This document shows, in pieces, positions 26,647 through 35,055 of a stretch of 53,715 nucleotides of DNA. Origin of the DNA: an uncultured Lachnospiraceae bacterium. Lineage in GTDB: Bacteria > Bacillota > Clostridia > Lachnospirales > Lachnospiraceae. The position numbers and the translations under genes are program-made. Within the stretch, counting starts at the first letter, position 1. The number at the start of each line of letters is the position of its first letter. The notes beneath the pieces were generated by a model. It saw nothing but the letters and a program-made list of their open reading frames with translations, searched no databases and was not told the DNA's origin. Where the stretch lies: contig CALCMD010000093.1 in assembly GCA_937965795.1 (NCBI GenBank), positions 1 to 53,715 on the forward strand, read 5' to 3'.

Positions 26647-27930
26647 TCAAGCTGACTCCCCTACTGTCCGGGAATCCTTTCTTCCTTTTCCGCGCACCGG
26701 AAGCTTCGTCCGGTAAGTCATCTCCGGCTTTCCTGTACCTTCAATCACTTCTTTTGTAATGACGCAGCTCTCAATCGTATCGTCAGACGGCACTGTATAC
26801 ATCAAATCCATCATGGAATGTTCCATGATCGCACGCAGTCCCCTCGCTCCGGTCTTTCTCTCCAGCGTTTTATCCGCAATCGCCTCCAGAGCCTCCTCCT
26901 GAAACGTAAGCTCCACGTTATCCAGCTCAAAGAGCTTCTCATACTGCTGCACGATCGCATTTTTCGGCTCCGTCAGAATACGCATCAGAGTCTCCCGATC
27001 CAGGGAGTCCAGCGAAACGACTACCGGCACACGCCCTATGATCTCCGGTATCATGCCGAATTTTATGAAGTCCTGAGGAAGCACATGTTTATAAATTTCC
27101 CCTGTGCTCTTCTCCCGTTTGTCTCCAAGTTCCACATTAAAACCGATCGATTTCGTATCCATGCGGTTCTTTACGATTTTATCCAGTCCCTCAAATGCTC
27201 CGCCGCAGATAAAGAGAATATTTTCGGTATTGATCTGAATCAGCTCCTGCTGCGGATGCTTTCTTCCTCCCTGCGGCGGTACGGACGCCGTGGTTCCTTC
27301 CAGAATCTTCAGAAGCGCCTGCTGCACTCCTTCACCGGAAACATCTCTGGTAATGGATGCGTTCTCTGATTTTCTGGTAATTTTATCAAACTCGTCAATA
27401 TAGATAATCCCATGCTCCGCCCGGTGAACGTCTCCGTCAGACGCCTGGATCAGTTTCAGAAGAATATTTTCCACATCCTCGCCCACATACCCCGCTTCCG
27501 TCAGAGAAGTGGCGTCTGCAATGGCAAATGGCACATTCAGAATCCTGGCCAGCGTCTGTGCCAGAAGCGTCTTGCCGGAACCGGTAGGCCCCAGCATGAG
27601 AATATTGCTTTTTTGCAGCTCCACACCCAGATTACGTCCGGCTGTGATTCTCTTATAGTGATTGTAAACAGCTACCGCCAATGTCTTTTTCGCATCGTCC
27701 TGGCCAATCACGTATTCATCAAGAAACGTTTTGATCTCCTCCGGTTTTAGAAGATTGATTCCCTCCTCTTCCAGGTATTCCTCCTCTAACTCATCCTCCA
27801 CGATCTCCGAGCAGATTTCTATACACTCGTCACAGATATATACGCCGTCCGGTCCGGAAATCAACTTGCGCACCTGATCTTCTGATTTATTACAAAAAGA
27901 ACATCTTACCTTCTGTTCCTGAATTCTCAC
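26647..27930 (-). CDS. clpX: ClpXP protease ATPase subunit
   Basis: The hexameric AAA+ unfoldase that feeds ClpP. Its N-terminal zinc-binding domain has Cys10, Cys13, Cys33 and Cys36. The AAA+ domain has Walker A GPTGSGKT (114-121), the GYVGEDVE pore loop and a C-terminal ISGF-type region. The 427 residues match the family. The start is a GTG at 27930 with AGGAGG 11 bp upstream. It is separated from clpP by 81 bp holding an imperfect 11-bp hairpin (27972-28000), which could be a processing or attenuation site. Confidence 0.96.
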   Translation of the reverse strand: MRIQEQKVRCSFCNKSEDQVRKLISGPDGVYICDECIEICSEIVEDELEEEYLEEEGINLLKPEEIKTFLDEYVIGQDDAKKTLAVAVYNHYKRITAGRNLGVELQKSNILMLGPTGSGKTLLAQTLARILNVPFAIADATSLTEAGYVGEDVENILLKLIQASDGDVHRAEHGIIYIDEFDKITRKSENASITRDVSGEGVQQALLKILEGTTASVPPQGGRKHPQQELIQINTENILFICGGAFEGLDKIVKNRMDTKSIGFNVELGDKREKSTGEIYKHVLPQDFIKFGMIPEIIGRVPVVVSLDSLDRETLMRILTEPKNAIVQQYEKLFELDNVELTFQEEALEAIADKTLERKTGARGLRAIMEHSMMDLMYTVPSDDTIESCVITKEVIEGTGKPEMTYRTKLPVRGKGRKDSRTVGESA

Positions 27931-28011
27931 TTCTGTTTTTACCTCCTGATGATTAATCTTTAATACCAGATAAGACTCCCGCTCTATAGGCAGGAGCCTT
28001 ACTCTTAAAAT

Positions 28012-28593
28012 TTATCGTTTGGTAATTACGCTATCGATCAGGCCGTATTCCAACGCTTCCTGTGCGCTCATGTAATTATCCCTCTCTGTATCTACTTCGA
28101 TCACTTCGATCGGCTGTCCGGTGTTCTTTGCCAGCTCTTCATTTAACCGTCTTCTGGTTTTCAAAATCATGTCTGCCACAATTTTGATTTCCGTAGCCTG
28201 CCCCTTTGCGCCGCCGGACGGCTGGTGAATCATAATCTCCGCATTCGGAAGAGCCATTCTCTTTCCCTTTGTTCCGCCTGCCAGCAAAAATGCTCCCATG
28301 CTCGCTGCCATACCCATACAGATGGTAGAAACATCACATTTGATATAGTTCATGGTATCATAAATCGCCCATCCCGCTGTAACCGAGCCGCCAGGACTGT
28401 TAATATAAAGCTGAATATCCTTCCCCGGATCTTCCGCTTCCAGATGAAGCATCTGTGCGACGATCAGGTTTGCGGTCACATCGTTTACCTCTTCCCCCAG
28501 GAAGATAATTCTGTCTTTTAATAATCTTGAATAAATATCGTAAGATCTCTCTCCACGGCTTGACTGTTCAATGACGTAAGGTATTAAGGCCAT
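28012..28593 (-). CDS. clpP: ClpP proteolytic subunit
   Basis: A 193-residue serine peptidase forming the tetradecameric chamber used with ClpX. The catalytic triad is at the standard positions Ser98 (MAASMGA), His123 (IHQPSGG) and Asp172 (ERDNYM). It lies 39 bp after tig. No CtsR-type tandem heptad operator is seen upstream, so heat-shock control is not evident from sequence. Confidence 0.97.
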   Translation of the reverse strand: MALIPYVIEQSSRGERSYDIYSRLLKDRIIFLGEEVNDVTANLIVAQMLHLEAEDPGKDIQLYINSPGGSVTAGWAIYDTMNYIKCDVSTICMGMAASMGAFLLAGGTKGKRMALPNAEIMIHQPSGGAKGQATEIKIVADMILKTRRRLNEELAKNTGQPIEVIEVDTERDNYMSAQEALEYGLIDSVITKR

Positions 28594-28632
28594 GACAACT
28601 CTCCTTTCTGTCGAATGACTCCCGCTCGATCC

Positions 28633-29919
28633 TTATACTTCCACGGCTGCGTCTCTTACCAGATCAACAGCTTCCTGAACTGCCAGGTCTTTTTTGATCT
28701 GCGCTTTTGCATCTTCACTCACCATTTCTTTGAGCTTGTCCAGCTCCATTTTATAGGCTTCTGCCATCTTTACCAGCTCTTCTTCCAGTCTCTCGTCGCT
28801 GATCTCGATCTGCTCGGCTTCTGCCACTGCCTCAAGAACCAGGCTGTTCTGGATTCTCTTAACCGCTTCCGGTCTCATCTGTTCGAGAAGCTTCTCTGCC
28901 GTCATCCCCGTGAACTGGAAGTACTGCTCTACGGAAAGACCCTGAGACTGGATTCTGTTTGCGAAATCATCGGCCATACGGCGTACCTGCTCATCCACCA
29001 TCGGATCAGGAATTTCCATCTCGGCATTCTCCACGATCTTCTCTACGACAGCCATTTCTTTTGCTGTCTTTGCCTCTTTTTCTTTCTTCTCTGTCAGGTT
29101 CTTTTTTACATCCTCTTTGTACTCGTCCAGCGTATCAAATTCTGATACATCTTTTGCGAAATCGTCGTCTGCTTCCGGCAGTTCTTTTACTTTGATCTCA
29201 TTGACTTTACATTTGAATACGGCTGCTTTTCCTGCCAGTTCCGGTGCATGATACTCTTCCGGGAAGGTCACGTTTACTTCTGTGTCCTCACCGATCTTTA
29301 CGCCTACAAGCTGCTCTTCAAACCCTAGAATGAAACTTCCGGAACCAATCGTCAGATCGTAATCCTCACCTTTTCCTCCTTCAAACGCCACGCCGTCTAC
29401 GAAGCCTTCAAAGTCCAGTTTTACCATATCGCCATTCTCGACAGCTCTGTCATCCACATCAATGACTCTGGAGTTATTCTCTCTCTCTTTATCAATCTCT
29501 GCCTGAATTTCTTCTTCTGTCACTTCGATATTCTTTTTCTCTACTTCAATCCCTTTGTACTCGCCAAGCTTCACTTCCGGCTTCAAAGCTACCTCCGCCG
29601 TAAAGATCAGAGGCTGTCCCGCTTCTACCTGCGTCACGTCAATCTTCGGCTGGGAAACGATTTCCAGATCACATGCCTCTACTTCCTTATCATATGCGTC
29701 CGGAAGCAGATCATTGACAGCATCTTCATAAAAAATGCCCGCGCCATACATTTTCTCAATCATCTTGCGCGGCGCTTTTCCCTTACGGAATCCCGGAATC
29801 GTGATTTTCCCTCTATTCTTTAAATATGCTTTCTGAATTGCTTCTTCAAATTCTTCGGCAGAAACCTCAATGGTCAGCTTCGCCATGTTCTTTTCCAACT
29901 TCTCTACCTGTAAACTCAT
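28633..29919 (-). CDS. tig: Trigger factor
   Basis: A ribosome-bound chaperone and peptidyl-prolyl isomerase of 428 residues acting on nascent chains. The ribosome-binding signature GFRKGKAPRKMIEKMYG lies near residue 45, the FKBP-type domain covers about 150-240 (VDGVAFEGGKGEDY onward), and the C-terminal chaperone arms are helical and charged. An AAGGAGG site precedes the ATG. It is first gene of the tig-clpP-clpX-lon-engB run, with its own promoter upstream, so the whole housekeeping operon sits intact inside the att-bounded segment. Confidence 0.97.
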   Translation of the reverse strand: MSLQVEKLEKNMAKLTIEVSAEEFEEAIQKAYLKNRGKITIPGFRKGKAPRKMIEKMYGAGIFYEDAVNDLLPDAYDKEVEACDLEIVSQPKIDVTQVEAGQPLIFTAEVALKPEVKLGEYKGIEVEKKNIEVTEEEIQAEIDKERENNSRVIDVDDRAVENGDMVKLDFEGFVDGVAFEGGKGEDYDLTIGSGSFILGFEEQLVGVKIGEDTEVNVTFPEEYHAPELAGKAAVFKCKVNEIKVKELPEADDDFAKDVSEFDTLDEYKEDVKKNLTEKKEKEAKTAKEMAVVEKIVENAEMEIPDPMVDEQVRRMADDFANRIQSQGLSVEQYFQFTGMTAEKLLEQMRPEAVKRIQNSLVLEAVAEAEQIEISDERLEEELVKMAEAYKMELDKLKEMVSEDAKAQIKKDLAVQEAVDLVRDAAVEV

Positions 29920-30021
29920 CGCTATTACTTCCTCCTTGACTTCGAACGTTTCAAAACGGCATTTTCAAACCTGCCATCCGGAACTGTTCTTCTATTTTTC
30001 CATACTTACAGTCATTTTAAG

Positions 30022-30030
30022 AGTATAGCA
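30022..30030 (-). promoter_or_regulatory. Extended -10 promoter of the tig operon
   Basis: TGCTATACT on the minus strand is a good extended -10 element about 100 bp before the tig start. The -35 position is weak. It lies within the segment, so the operon does not depend on host sequence outside the att sites. Confidence 0.5.
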
Positions 30031-30106
30031 CAAGCTTTTCCAAAAAGCCATACTTTTTTTATTTTTATCCTCTTAGTTTTATAGTTTTTTATAACCCCAT
30101 CCGCCT

Positions 30107-30217
30107 TCAGGCGGTTTTCTCTTTTGGTTCTTTCCTTTCAAGCGTATAATCGATCTTTACATTTTCCTGCTCTTCCAACAGCTCAATTAATACTGATATG
30201 ATTTTCTCCATATCCAT
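30107..30217 (-). CDS. Small mobile-element-type protein, 36 residues
   Basis: A short acidic/basic protein beginning MDMEKIISVLIELLEEQ and ending in a Lys/Glu-rich tail. GAGGGGTG lies before the ATG. Similar short proteins occur, as I recall, in conjugative elements and prophages of Clostridia; function unknown. Its stop codon is inside a CCGCC-TTCA-GGCGG hairpin (30101-30114) that is followed by T residues on the plus strand. It follows the DUF3781 gene by 12 bp. Confidence 0.6.
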   Translation of the reverse strand: MDMEKIISVLIELLEEQENVKIDYTLERKEPKEKTA

Positions 30218-30229
30218 GTAATCACCCCT

Positions 30230-30523
30230 CTATTTATTATGCGGTTGAGCTTGTACTTGTTTCGTCTTTCTATCTTTCTTCATAATGTGCGCCGTAATAA
30301 TTGTATAGCTGTAGGAATTAACAGTTATTCTTATGTTACCGACTTCGCAATACCAGTTTTTTCCTTTACGGCAGATATGACAGCTTCCATCCAAAATTTT
30401 GTCTTTACAATATCCAACAACATCCATCGTATCTAATTTCAGATTTCTTTTTATCCTGTCCAGTCCCATTTCGGTGGTATGAATTTCGTCAATATGATCA
30501 AGAAGTAATCCTTTATCATCCAT
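30230..30523 (-). CDS. DUF3781 family protein
   Basis: About 97 residues. The core HIDEIHTTEMGLDRIKRNL, then DVVGYCKDKI and NWYCEVGNIRITVNSYSYTIITAH, matches the DUF3781 family, whose function I do not know. I prefer the ATG at 30523, which has GGGAG nine bp upstream; an ATG 22 codons earlier has no ribosome binding site. Together with the 36-residue gene it forms a small unit divergent from the recombinase, the usual place for accessory genes of an integrating element. Confidence 0.75.
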   Translation of the reverse strand: MDDKGLLLDHIDEIHTTEMGLDRIKRNLKLDTMDVVGYCKDKILDGSCHICRKGKNWYCEVGNIRITVNSYSYTIITAHIMKKDRKTKQVQAQPHNK

Positions 30524-30642
30524 TGTGCTGTTCTCCCATAAGCTCTGATTGTTACGACTAAAAGATAACACATCCTCTTCAATTTTCATAGAATGAATTT
30601 TTTATATTCTTTTTTCATAAACTGGAGCGGAGGTTGATCATT

Positions 30643-32040
30643 ATGTCCGGAGAAAACATTACAAGAGCTGCTATCTATATCCGGGTAAGTACGGCAGAGC
30701 AGGCCATACACGGAAAATCCCTGCAAGCCCAGCGTGAATGCCTGATAGAATATGCAGACAGACACAGTATGAAGGTCGTGGGAATCTATGCAGACGAGGG
30801 GCAGACCGCACGGAAGGAACTAAAGAAACGTAAAGCTATTCACGCTCTGCTTCGTTCCGTTGAACGCGGTGAAGTCGATATCATCCTTTTCTGGAAGATG
30901 GACAGGTGGTTTCGATCCGTCTCTGATTTTTACAAAGTACAGGACGTACTGGATGAATACGGAACGAAATGGGCCGCCGTCGCCGAGCCAAATATAAATA
31001 TGGAAACCAGAGACGGACGGCTAAACCTGAACATCATGCTCTCCATCGGTCAGAACGAGGTGGACACCACCAGCGAACGAATCCGGTTTACGGTAAACAG
31101 TATGATTCAAAATGGCCGGATCGTTTGGGGTGACGCCAATCTTCCGCTTGGCTATAAAATAGAGACTGACGGAAAAGCAAAAAAGATCATAAAAGACCCG
31201 GAGACAGAACCTATGGTTCGCGAATTTTTTGACTATTTCAGAAAATACGGGGCAAAGCGCCGGACCGTAATACATATGCAGGAAATGTTCGGCATCGACT
31301 TTTCATACACAATGCTAAAAACGATGCTGTCCAGTGAATTTTATATCGGCAAATACCGCGACAATGTCCAGTACTGCCCTGCTTATCTTACCACGCAACA
31401 ATGGGATGAGATTCAGCGGCTTTCGAAAAGAAACGTGCGTTCCAGCCGCTCCGGACGTATTTATCTCTTTTCCGGACTGATCCGCTGCCCGCTCTGCGGC
31501 CAGAAACTTGCGGGAACCGGTTGCAGCTCCATCATTAATCGCAAAACCGGAGAAAAAAGGACCTATTGCTATTACCGGTGCAACAAAGCTTTCACAGACA
31601 ATATTTGCGCGTACCGGCATCGGCTGAGCCAGAATATGGTCGAAGAATATCTTCTGAACGGCCTGAAACACAAATATGAACTCTTAAAAATCAGGGTATT
31701 TGAAATTTCTGAGAAACCGAAAATAAAAAAAACGAAACGAACTACCAAGCAGATTCATGCCGAACTGGAACGTCTGAACCTGATGTTTCAAAAAAACCGC
31801 ATTACCGTTGATTATTACGACGCTGAATACGCACGGCTGGATCAGGAACTTAATGAACAGACCGGCGTTGAAAAAATCGTCAGGAAAGACTATTCCTATC
31901 TTGAAAATGTATTGGAAAATGGCCTTGACAGTATGTATTCTTCCCTGAACATGGAAAACCGCCAGGCATTCTGGCGCCGCATCATTGATCAGATACACAT
32001 CTCCGGCGAAGGGAAAATGAAATACGTAGATTTTTTGTGA
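30643..32040 (+). CDS. Large serine recombinase (integrase)
   Basis: A 465-residue phiC31/TP901-type site-specific recombinase. The N-terminal resolvase domain contains YIRVSTAEQ with the nucleophile Ser and the KMDRWFRSVSDF catalytic region. The recombinase domain includes GYKIETDG and TMLSSEFYIGKYR. A zinc ribbon has CPLCGQKL and a later CYYRCNKAF. A coiled-coil stretch lies near 370-410. I prefer the ATG at 30643, nine bp after GGAGCGGAGG, over a TTG that abuts that site. The gene ends 8 bp before the attR arm, the normal layout for such integrases. All domains are intact, so it may be active. Confidence 0.95.
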   Translation: MSGENITRAAIYIRVSTAEQAIHGKSLQAQRECLIEYADRHSMKVVGIYADEGQTARKELKKRKAIHALLRSVERGEVDIILFWKMDRWFRSVSDFYKVQDVLDEYGTKWAAVAEPNINMETRDGRLNLNIMLSIGQNEVDTTSERIRFTVNSMIQNGRIVWGDANLPLGYKIETDGKAKKIIKDPETEPMVREFFDYFRKYGAKRRTVIHMQEMFGIDFSYTMLKTMLSSEFYIGKYRDNVQYCPAYLTTQQWDEIQRLSKRNVRSSRSGRIYLFSGLIRCPLCGQKLAGTGCSSIINRKTGEKRTYCYYRCNKAFTDNICAYRHRLSQNMVEEYLLNGLKHKYELLKIRVFEISEKPKIKKTKRTTKQIHAELERLNLMFQKNRITVDYYDAEYARLDQELNEQTGVEKIVRKDYSYLENVLENGLDSMYSSLNMENRQAFWRRIIDQIHISGEGKMKYVDFL

Positions 32041-32048
32041 AATATTCT

Positions 32049-32090
32049 GTCCTTTCTATAGCTCCCCATTTGGAGCCGATAAAACCATGA
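32049..32090 (+). other. attR: right junction of the integrated segment
   Basis: The P arm GTCCTTTCTATA at 32049-32060 is followed by the core ATTTGG at 32068-32073, after which the SBP coding sequence resumes in frame (Gly-Ala-Asp-Lys-Thr). Aligned on the core, this arm and the attL arm are equidistant from a TT centre, as in a reconstructed serine-integrase attP. Confidence 0.85.
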
Positions 32091-32872
32091 CTGCACTGGT
32101 ATCCGGCGAAGCGGATATCGGTTTTATGGGCTCTGAATCCTCTATTTATGCCTACAACGAAGGCGCCTCGGATTACGCTGTAAACTTCGCCCAGCTCACC
32201 CAGAGAGCCGGGAATTTCCTGGTAGCCAGAAAAGAGATGCCGGACTTTTCCTGGGAACAGCTAAAAGGAACCAATGTATTGGGCGGAAGAAGCGGCGGTA
32301 TGCCGGAAATGGTATTTGAATATATCCTCAAACAAAACAACATCGATCCCGATACAGATCTTTCCATTGACAAGAGTATTGATTTTGGCTCCACGGCAGC
32401 CGCATTCTCCGGCGGGCAGGGCGATTTCACGGTCGAATTTGAGCCTGGAGCTACGGCGCTGGAACAGGAAGGCGCCGGATATGTCGTCGCTTCTCTGGGC
32501 GTATATTCCGGCTATGTGCCTTATACTGCCTACTGTGCCAAATCCAGTTTTCTTTCCGAACATCCGGATACCATCCAGAAATTTACCGACGCATTACAGC
32601 GTGGAATGGATTATGTAAATTCTCATACGCCCGAGGAAATCGCAAAAGTAATCCAGCCTCTGTTTTCCGAAACAGATCTGGAAACCATTACCACTATCGT
32701 GCAAAGGTACGCCCAACAGGGCACCTGGAAAGAAAATCTGATTTTTGAAAAAAACAGTTTCGAGCTTTTGCAGGACATTCTGGAAAGCGCCGGAGAATTA
32801 AAGACCCGTGTGCCTTATGAGGTACTGGTCAATACGGATTTCGCAACAACTTCCGCAAAACCGGAAAAATAA
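32066..32872 (+). pseudogene. ABC transporter substrate-binding protein, C-terminal part (split gene)
   Basis: The remainder of the interrupted SBP. It resumes at PFGADKTMTALVSGEADIGFMGSE and continues through both lobes of an NMT1/SsuA/ThiY-like binding fold (GGRSGGMPEMVFEYILKQN, then FTVEFEPGATALEQEG) to a normal C-terminus. The first in-frame ATG is at 32087, but no ribosome binding site or signal peptide is present, so this part alone would not give an exported protein. The ligand could be a pyrimidine, thiamine precursor, sulfonate or similar small molecule; the sequence does not decide. An unrelated minus-strand gene ends 6 bp downstream. Confidence 0.93.
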
Positions 32873-32878
32873 CTTTTT

Positions 32879-34387
32879 TCAGTCCTCTAAATCATAACCT
32901 GTCACCTTTTCCGCTAATACAGGGCTGATCTTTTCAAAGACTCTGCGATATTTGTCCACGGCTGATTCTGGGACTTCAATCACCAGGTCAGCCGCAACCG
33001 TCAAAAATGCGTCCTGTGCAATTCTTTCCGGCGGCGTCATTCCCTGAAAGCGCAGGATTTTCAAATTCTTTCCAAAAACACTTCCTTCAATCTCTTTCAG
33101 ATTCTTTGGCAGAATCACCGTGGAAATACTACTTTTCGCAAAACAGTATTTTCCCAGCCGCTCTGTTCCCGCATATACCTGACATTTTCCTGTCAATGCG
33201 TTTGGATAGGCTACAAGCGTCTTTCCGCCTTTCGTATAAAGCGCGCAATTTATCGTAGCATAATTCGGATTTTTCCAATCCACATCAATATAATTCAAAT
33301 CATTCAGTCCAAGAAAGGCTCCCTCTTCCACTACAGAAACTTCCTCTCCCAGATAAATCTCTTCCACGTATCCCGAAACTTCTGAAAATATCTGCCCTGA
33401 TATCACCTGATATCCATGCAGCAACATTAAAATTCCATCCTCAAAGCTATAGCTGTACTCCCTCCTTTTCCATCCGGCATACAGATGTGTCTCCTGCTCT
33501 GATGAATGGAAAGGAAATTCTGCCCGTTCGGTCAGAGCCTCATCCAGATACCATCCGTCAAAATAATATCCTTCCCGCTCAGGCTCATCAATCGTCTCCA
33601 GCGTATAATCATATAAATCATATTCTGTCCCTGTATCGCCCTTGAAAGCGCCCCCGTTCAAATGAATCAACACGCAAAAATCCAAAACTTCATAAGGCAT
33701 TGGCAGAGACAGCCCCTGATAACAGATTGTTCCCTGATAGCTTCCGGGCTTTTCTGTAGAAAAATCCTCAACCTGAAACATTTCCGGCAGAAGCCTGCAT
33801 TTACTTCCATCACTGTAAAATACCGTTACACACAACTCGTCCTTCTGCAAAGAAGCGCCCGTACAGTATATCCTTTGCATCCCGCTTTCACAGGAAAGAT
33901 ACCTCGGTTCTTTCACATCCTGCGCTTCCTCTTTCCATAAGAAAGACGTCATCTTTTTCCGTATGGTTTGCGCTTTTGTAGATTCTTCCAAAAAATCAGA
34001 TGGCCTGGATAAAGTATTCTGCCGTTTCTTTTCCTGTATCGTATCCGTGCCTGTCTCCTGTCTGGCCCCTGTGACATCTCCCACAGCCTCATCTGCCGGA
34101 AAACCTTCAGAACTCCTGTTTTCCGAAATATCTTCCCGCGCTTCTACAGGCTCTTTTATCGTCAGCTCTTCCGCCTTTTCTTGCTGCTTTTTCTCAAAAT
34201 CAAACGTGTTCTGTAAAGACTCATCCTTTTCCAGTACCTGTTCGTCCCTGCCCTGTTCGGGATCATAAATTGGAATCTCCTGTTTCCATGCTTTTCTTCC
34301 GGCAGAAGCAAAAATTACATATCCCATAAAAGCAAGCGCCGACAACATGACTGCCTTCTCCGCTTTTTCTCTTTTCTTACTGTCCAT
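32879..34387 (-). CDS. Membrane-anchored LRR_5 / InlB B-repeat surface protein
   Basis: About 502 residues. One membrane segment near the N-terminus (about 12-30) is followed by a long charged linker (40-150), a bacterial Ig-like segment, an InlB B-repeat/Flg_new module (VLIHLNGGAF to HLYAGW) and a C-terminal LRR_5 (BspA-like) domain with EVSVVEEGAFLGLNDL and LKEIEGSVFGKNLKIL. The layout suggests a type II membrane protein displayed in the wall and used for adhesion or polymer binding. The start at 34387 has AAGGAAG. It is convergent with the interrupted SBP gene. Function beyond surface binding cannot be stated. Confidence 0.75.
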   Translation of the reverse strand: MDSKKREKAEKAVMLSALAFMGYVIFASAGRKAWKQEIPIYDPEQGRDEQVLEKDESLQNTFDFEKKQQEKAEELTIKEPVEAREDISENRSSEGFPADEAVGDVTGARQETGTDTIQEKKRQNTLSRPSDFLEESTKAQTIRKKMTSFLWKEEAQDVKEPRYLSCESGMQRIYCTGASLQKDELCVTVFYSDGSKCRLLPEMFQVEDFSTEKPGSYQGTICYQGLSLPMPYEVLDFCVLIHLNGGAFKGDTGTEYDLYDYTLETIDEPEREGYYFDGWYLDEALTERAEFPFHSSEQETHLYAGWKRREYSYSFEDGILMLLHGYQVISGQIFSEVSGYVEEIYLGEEVSVVEEGAFLGLNDLNYIDVDWKNPNYATINCALYTKGGKTLVAYPNALTGKCQVYAGTERLGKYCFAKSSISTVILPKNLKEIEGSVFGKNLKILRFQGMTPPERIAQDAFLTVAADLVIEVPESAVDKYRRVFEKISPVLAEKVTGYDLED

Positions 34388-34464
34388 AAAACACTTCCTT
34401 ATCCCCTCATATTTCATGAATGATTGGTTATACTTCTTACAAAAATAACTCAGAGAGGTGTAAA

Positions 34465-35007
34465 TTGTCTTCTATCTTAAAATACATTTTCGTTATTTCC
34501 TGCTTTCTGCTCTGCTTGATTCGGAATTTTGCTTTTCTGTATGACACACAAGTGCGTTTGCTCCTCTTCGCACTCTTTTTTACCGTGTGTGCAGATTATT
34601 TTCTGATTTTCACAGACAAAATCCTGACCGGTATTCTGCTTTTTGTCCTGGTACAGCTCTGTTACTGGTTTTTTCTGGGCGGAACATGGATTTCCCTGCA
34701 AAAAGGACTTTTACTTTTGACCTTGTTTCTTCTGCCGCTGGCATATTTCTCCGAAATTCTTATTTTCCCTGCGGTTTTATATCTTGGATGTCTATGCGCA
34801 AACATACGCCTCGCCCAAAAGCATAAAAAATATTCCGCCCTCTCAGGACTTACGCTTTTATTCCTCTGTGACGTCCATCTGGGATTGGCCAATCTTCCTC
34901 TTTATATTTCCCTTCCCTCTTCTGCCTGTTATTCTTTCGCCGCCCGGATTCTCTGGTTTTTCTATCTGCCCTCTCAGCTTTTGCTTTCCCTGTCTGCCCG
35001 GAAGTAA
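34465..35007 (+). CDS. Small polytopic membrane protein, possibly YhhN/TMEM86-like
   Basis: About 180 residues with six or more hydrophobic segments and few loops. The pattern CADYFLIF in an early helix and LFLCDVHLGLANLP in a later one recall the conserved Asp-bearing helices of the YhhN/TMEM86 lysoplasmalogenase family, but the match is weak. A TTG at 34465 has GAGAGG six bp upstream and is the likely start; an upstream ATG at 34420 has none. It is divergent from the LRR protein and single in its transcript. Confidence 0.55.
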   Translation: MSSILKYIFVISCFLLCLIRNFAFLYDTQVRLLLFALFFTVCADYFLIFTDKILTGILLFVLVQLCYWFFLGGTWISLQKGLLLLTLFLLPLAYFSEILIFPAVLYLGCLCANIRLAQKHKKYSALSGLTLLFLCDVHLGLANLPLYISLPSSACYSFAARILWFFYLPSQLLLSLSARK

Positions 35008-35012
35008 AGAAA

Positions 35013-35055
35013 CGGCGAGGAAGTTCCCCCGCCGCCATAAAATTTTTTATTTTTT
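35013..35055. terminator. Terminator between the membrane protein and GH84 genes
   Basis: A GC-rich hairpin (CGGCG-GGAA with TTCC-CGCCG, small bulge) is followed on the plus strand by an A/T-rich run with long T tracts. It separates the two convergent genes. Confidence 0.6.

Larger units (their letters stand above)
18845..32070 (+). mobile_element. 13.2-kb segment bounded by large-serine-recombinase att sites
   Basis: The segment splits the SBP gene and is flanked by attL and attR that share the core ATTTGG. From left to right it carries tetR, an RND pump, engB, lon, clpX, clpP and tig (all minus), a 36-residue protein and a DUF3781 protein (minus), and a large serine recombinase (plus) ending beside attR. 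No phage structural, replication or conjugation genes are present. Recombination of the ends would restore the SBP frame and release a 13,224-bp circle. The recombinase, DUF3781 and 36-residue genes look like ordinary mobile-element genes; the tig-to-engB block is normally core chromosome. How that block came to lie between att sites is unknown. Confidence 0.8.

Noticed and set aside
27974..28627. 11-bp repeat GACTCCCGCTC at 27974 and 28617 as a regulatory pair
   Set aside because: Only two copies occur, one inside a hairpin and one not, and the length is short enough for chance.
30101..30114. CCGCC/GGCGG hairpin as an attachment site
   Set aside because: It has no counterpart at the left end and overlaps the 36-residue gene's stop codon. 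A weak terminator is more likely.
18845..32070. Segment as a prophage or conjugative element
   Set aside because: No capsid, terminase, portal, lysis, relaxase, coupling-protein or replication genes can be recognised. Only the recombinase and two small genes are element-like.
18635..32872. Inversion of the 18.8-32.1 kb region as the cause of the split SBP gene
   Set aside because: Both SBP parts read on the plus strand in the same order. An inversion between att sites would leave the outer halves unable to join in frame. The layout fits insertion with attL and attR in direct orientation.
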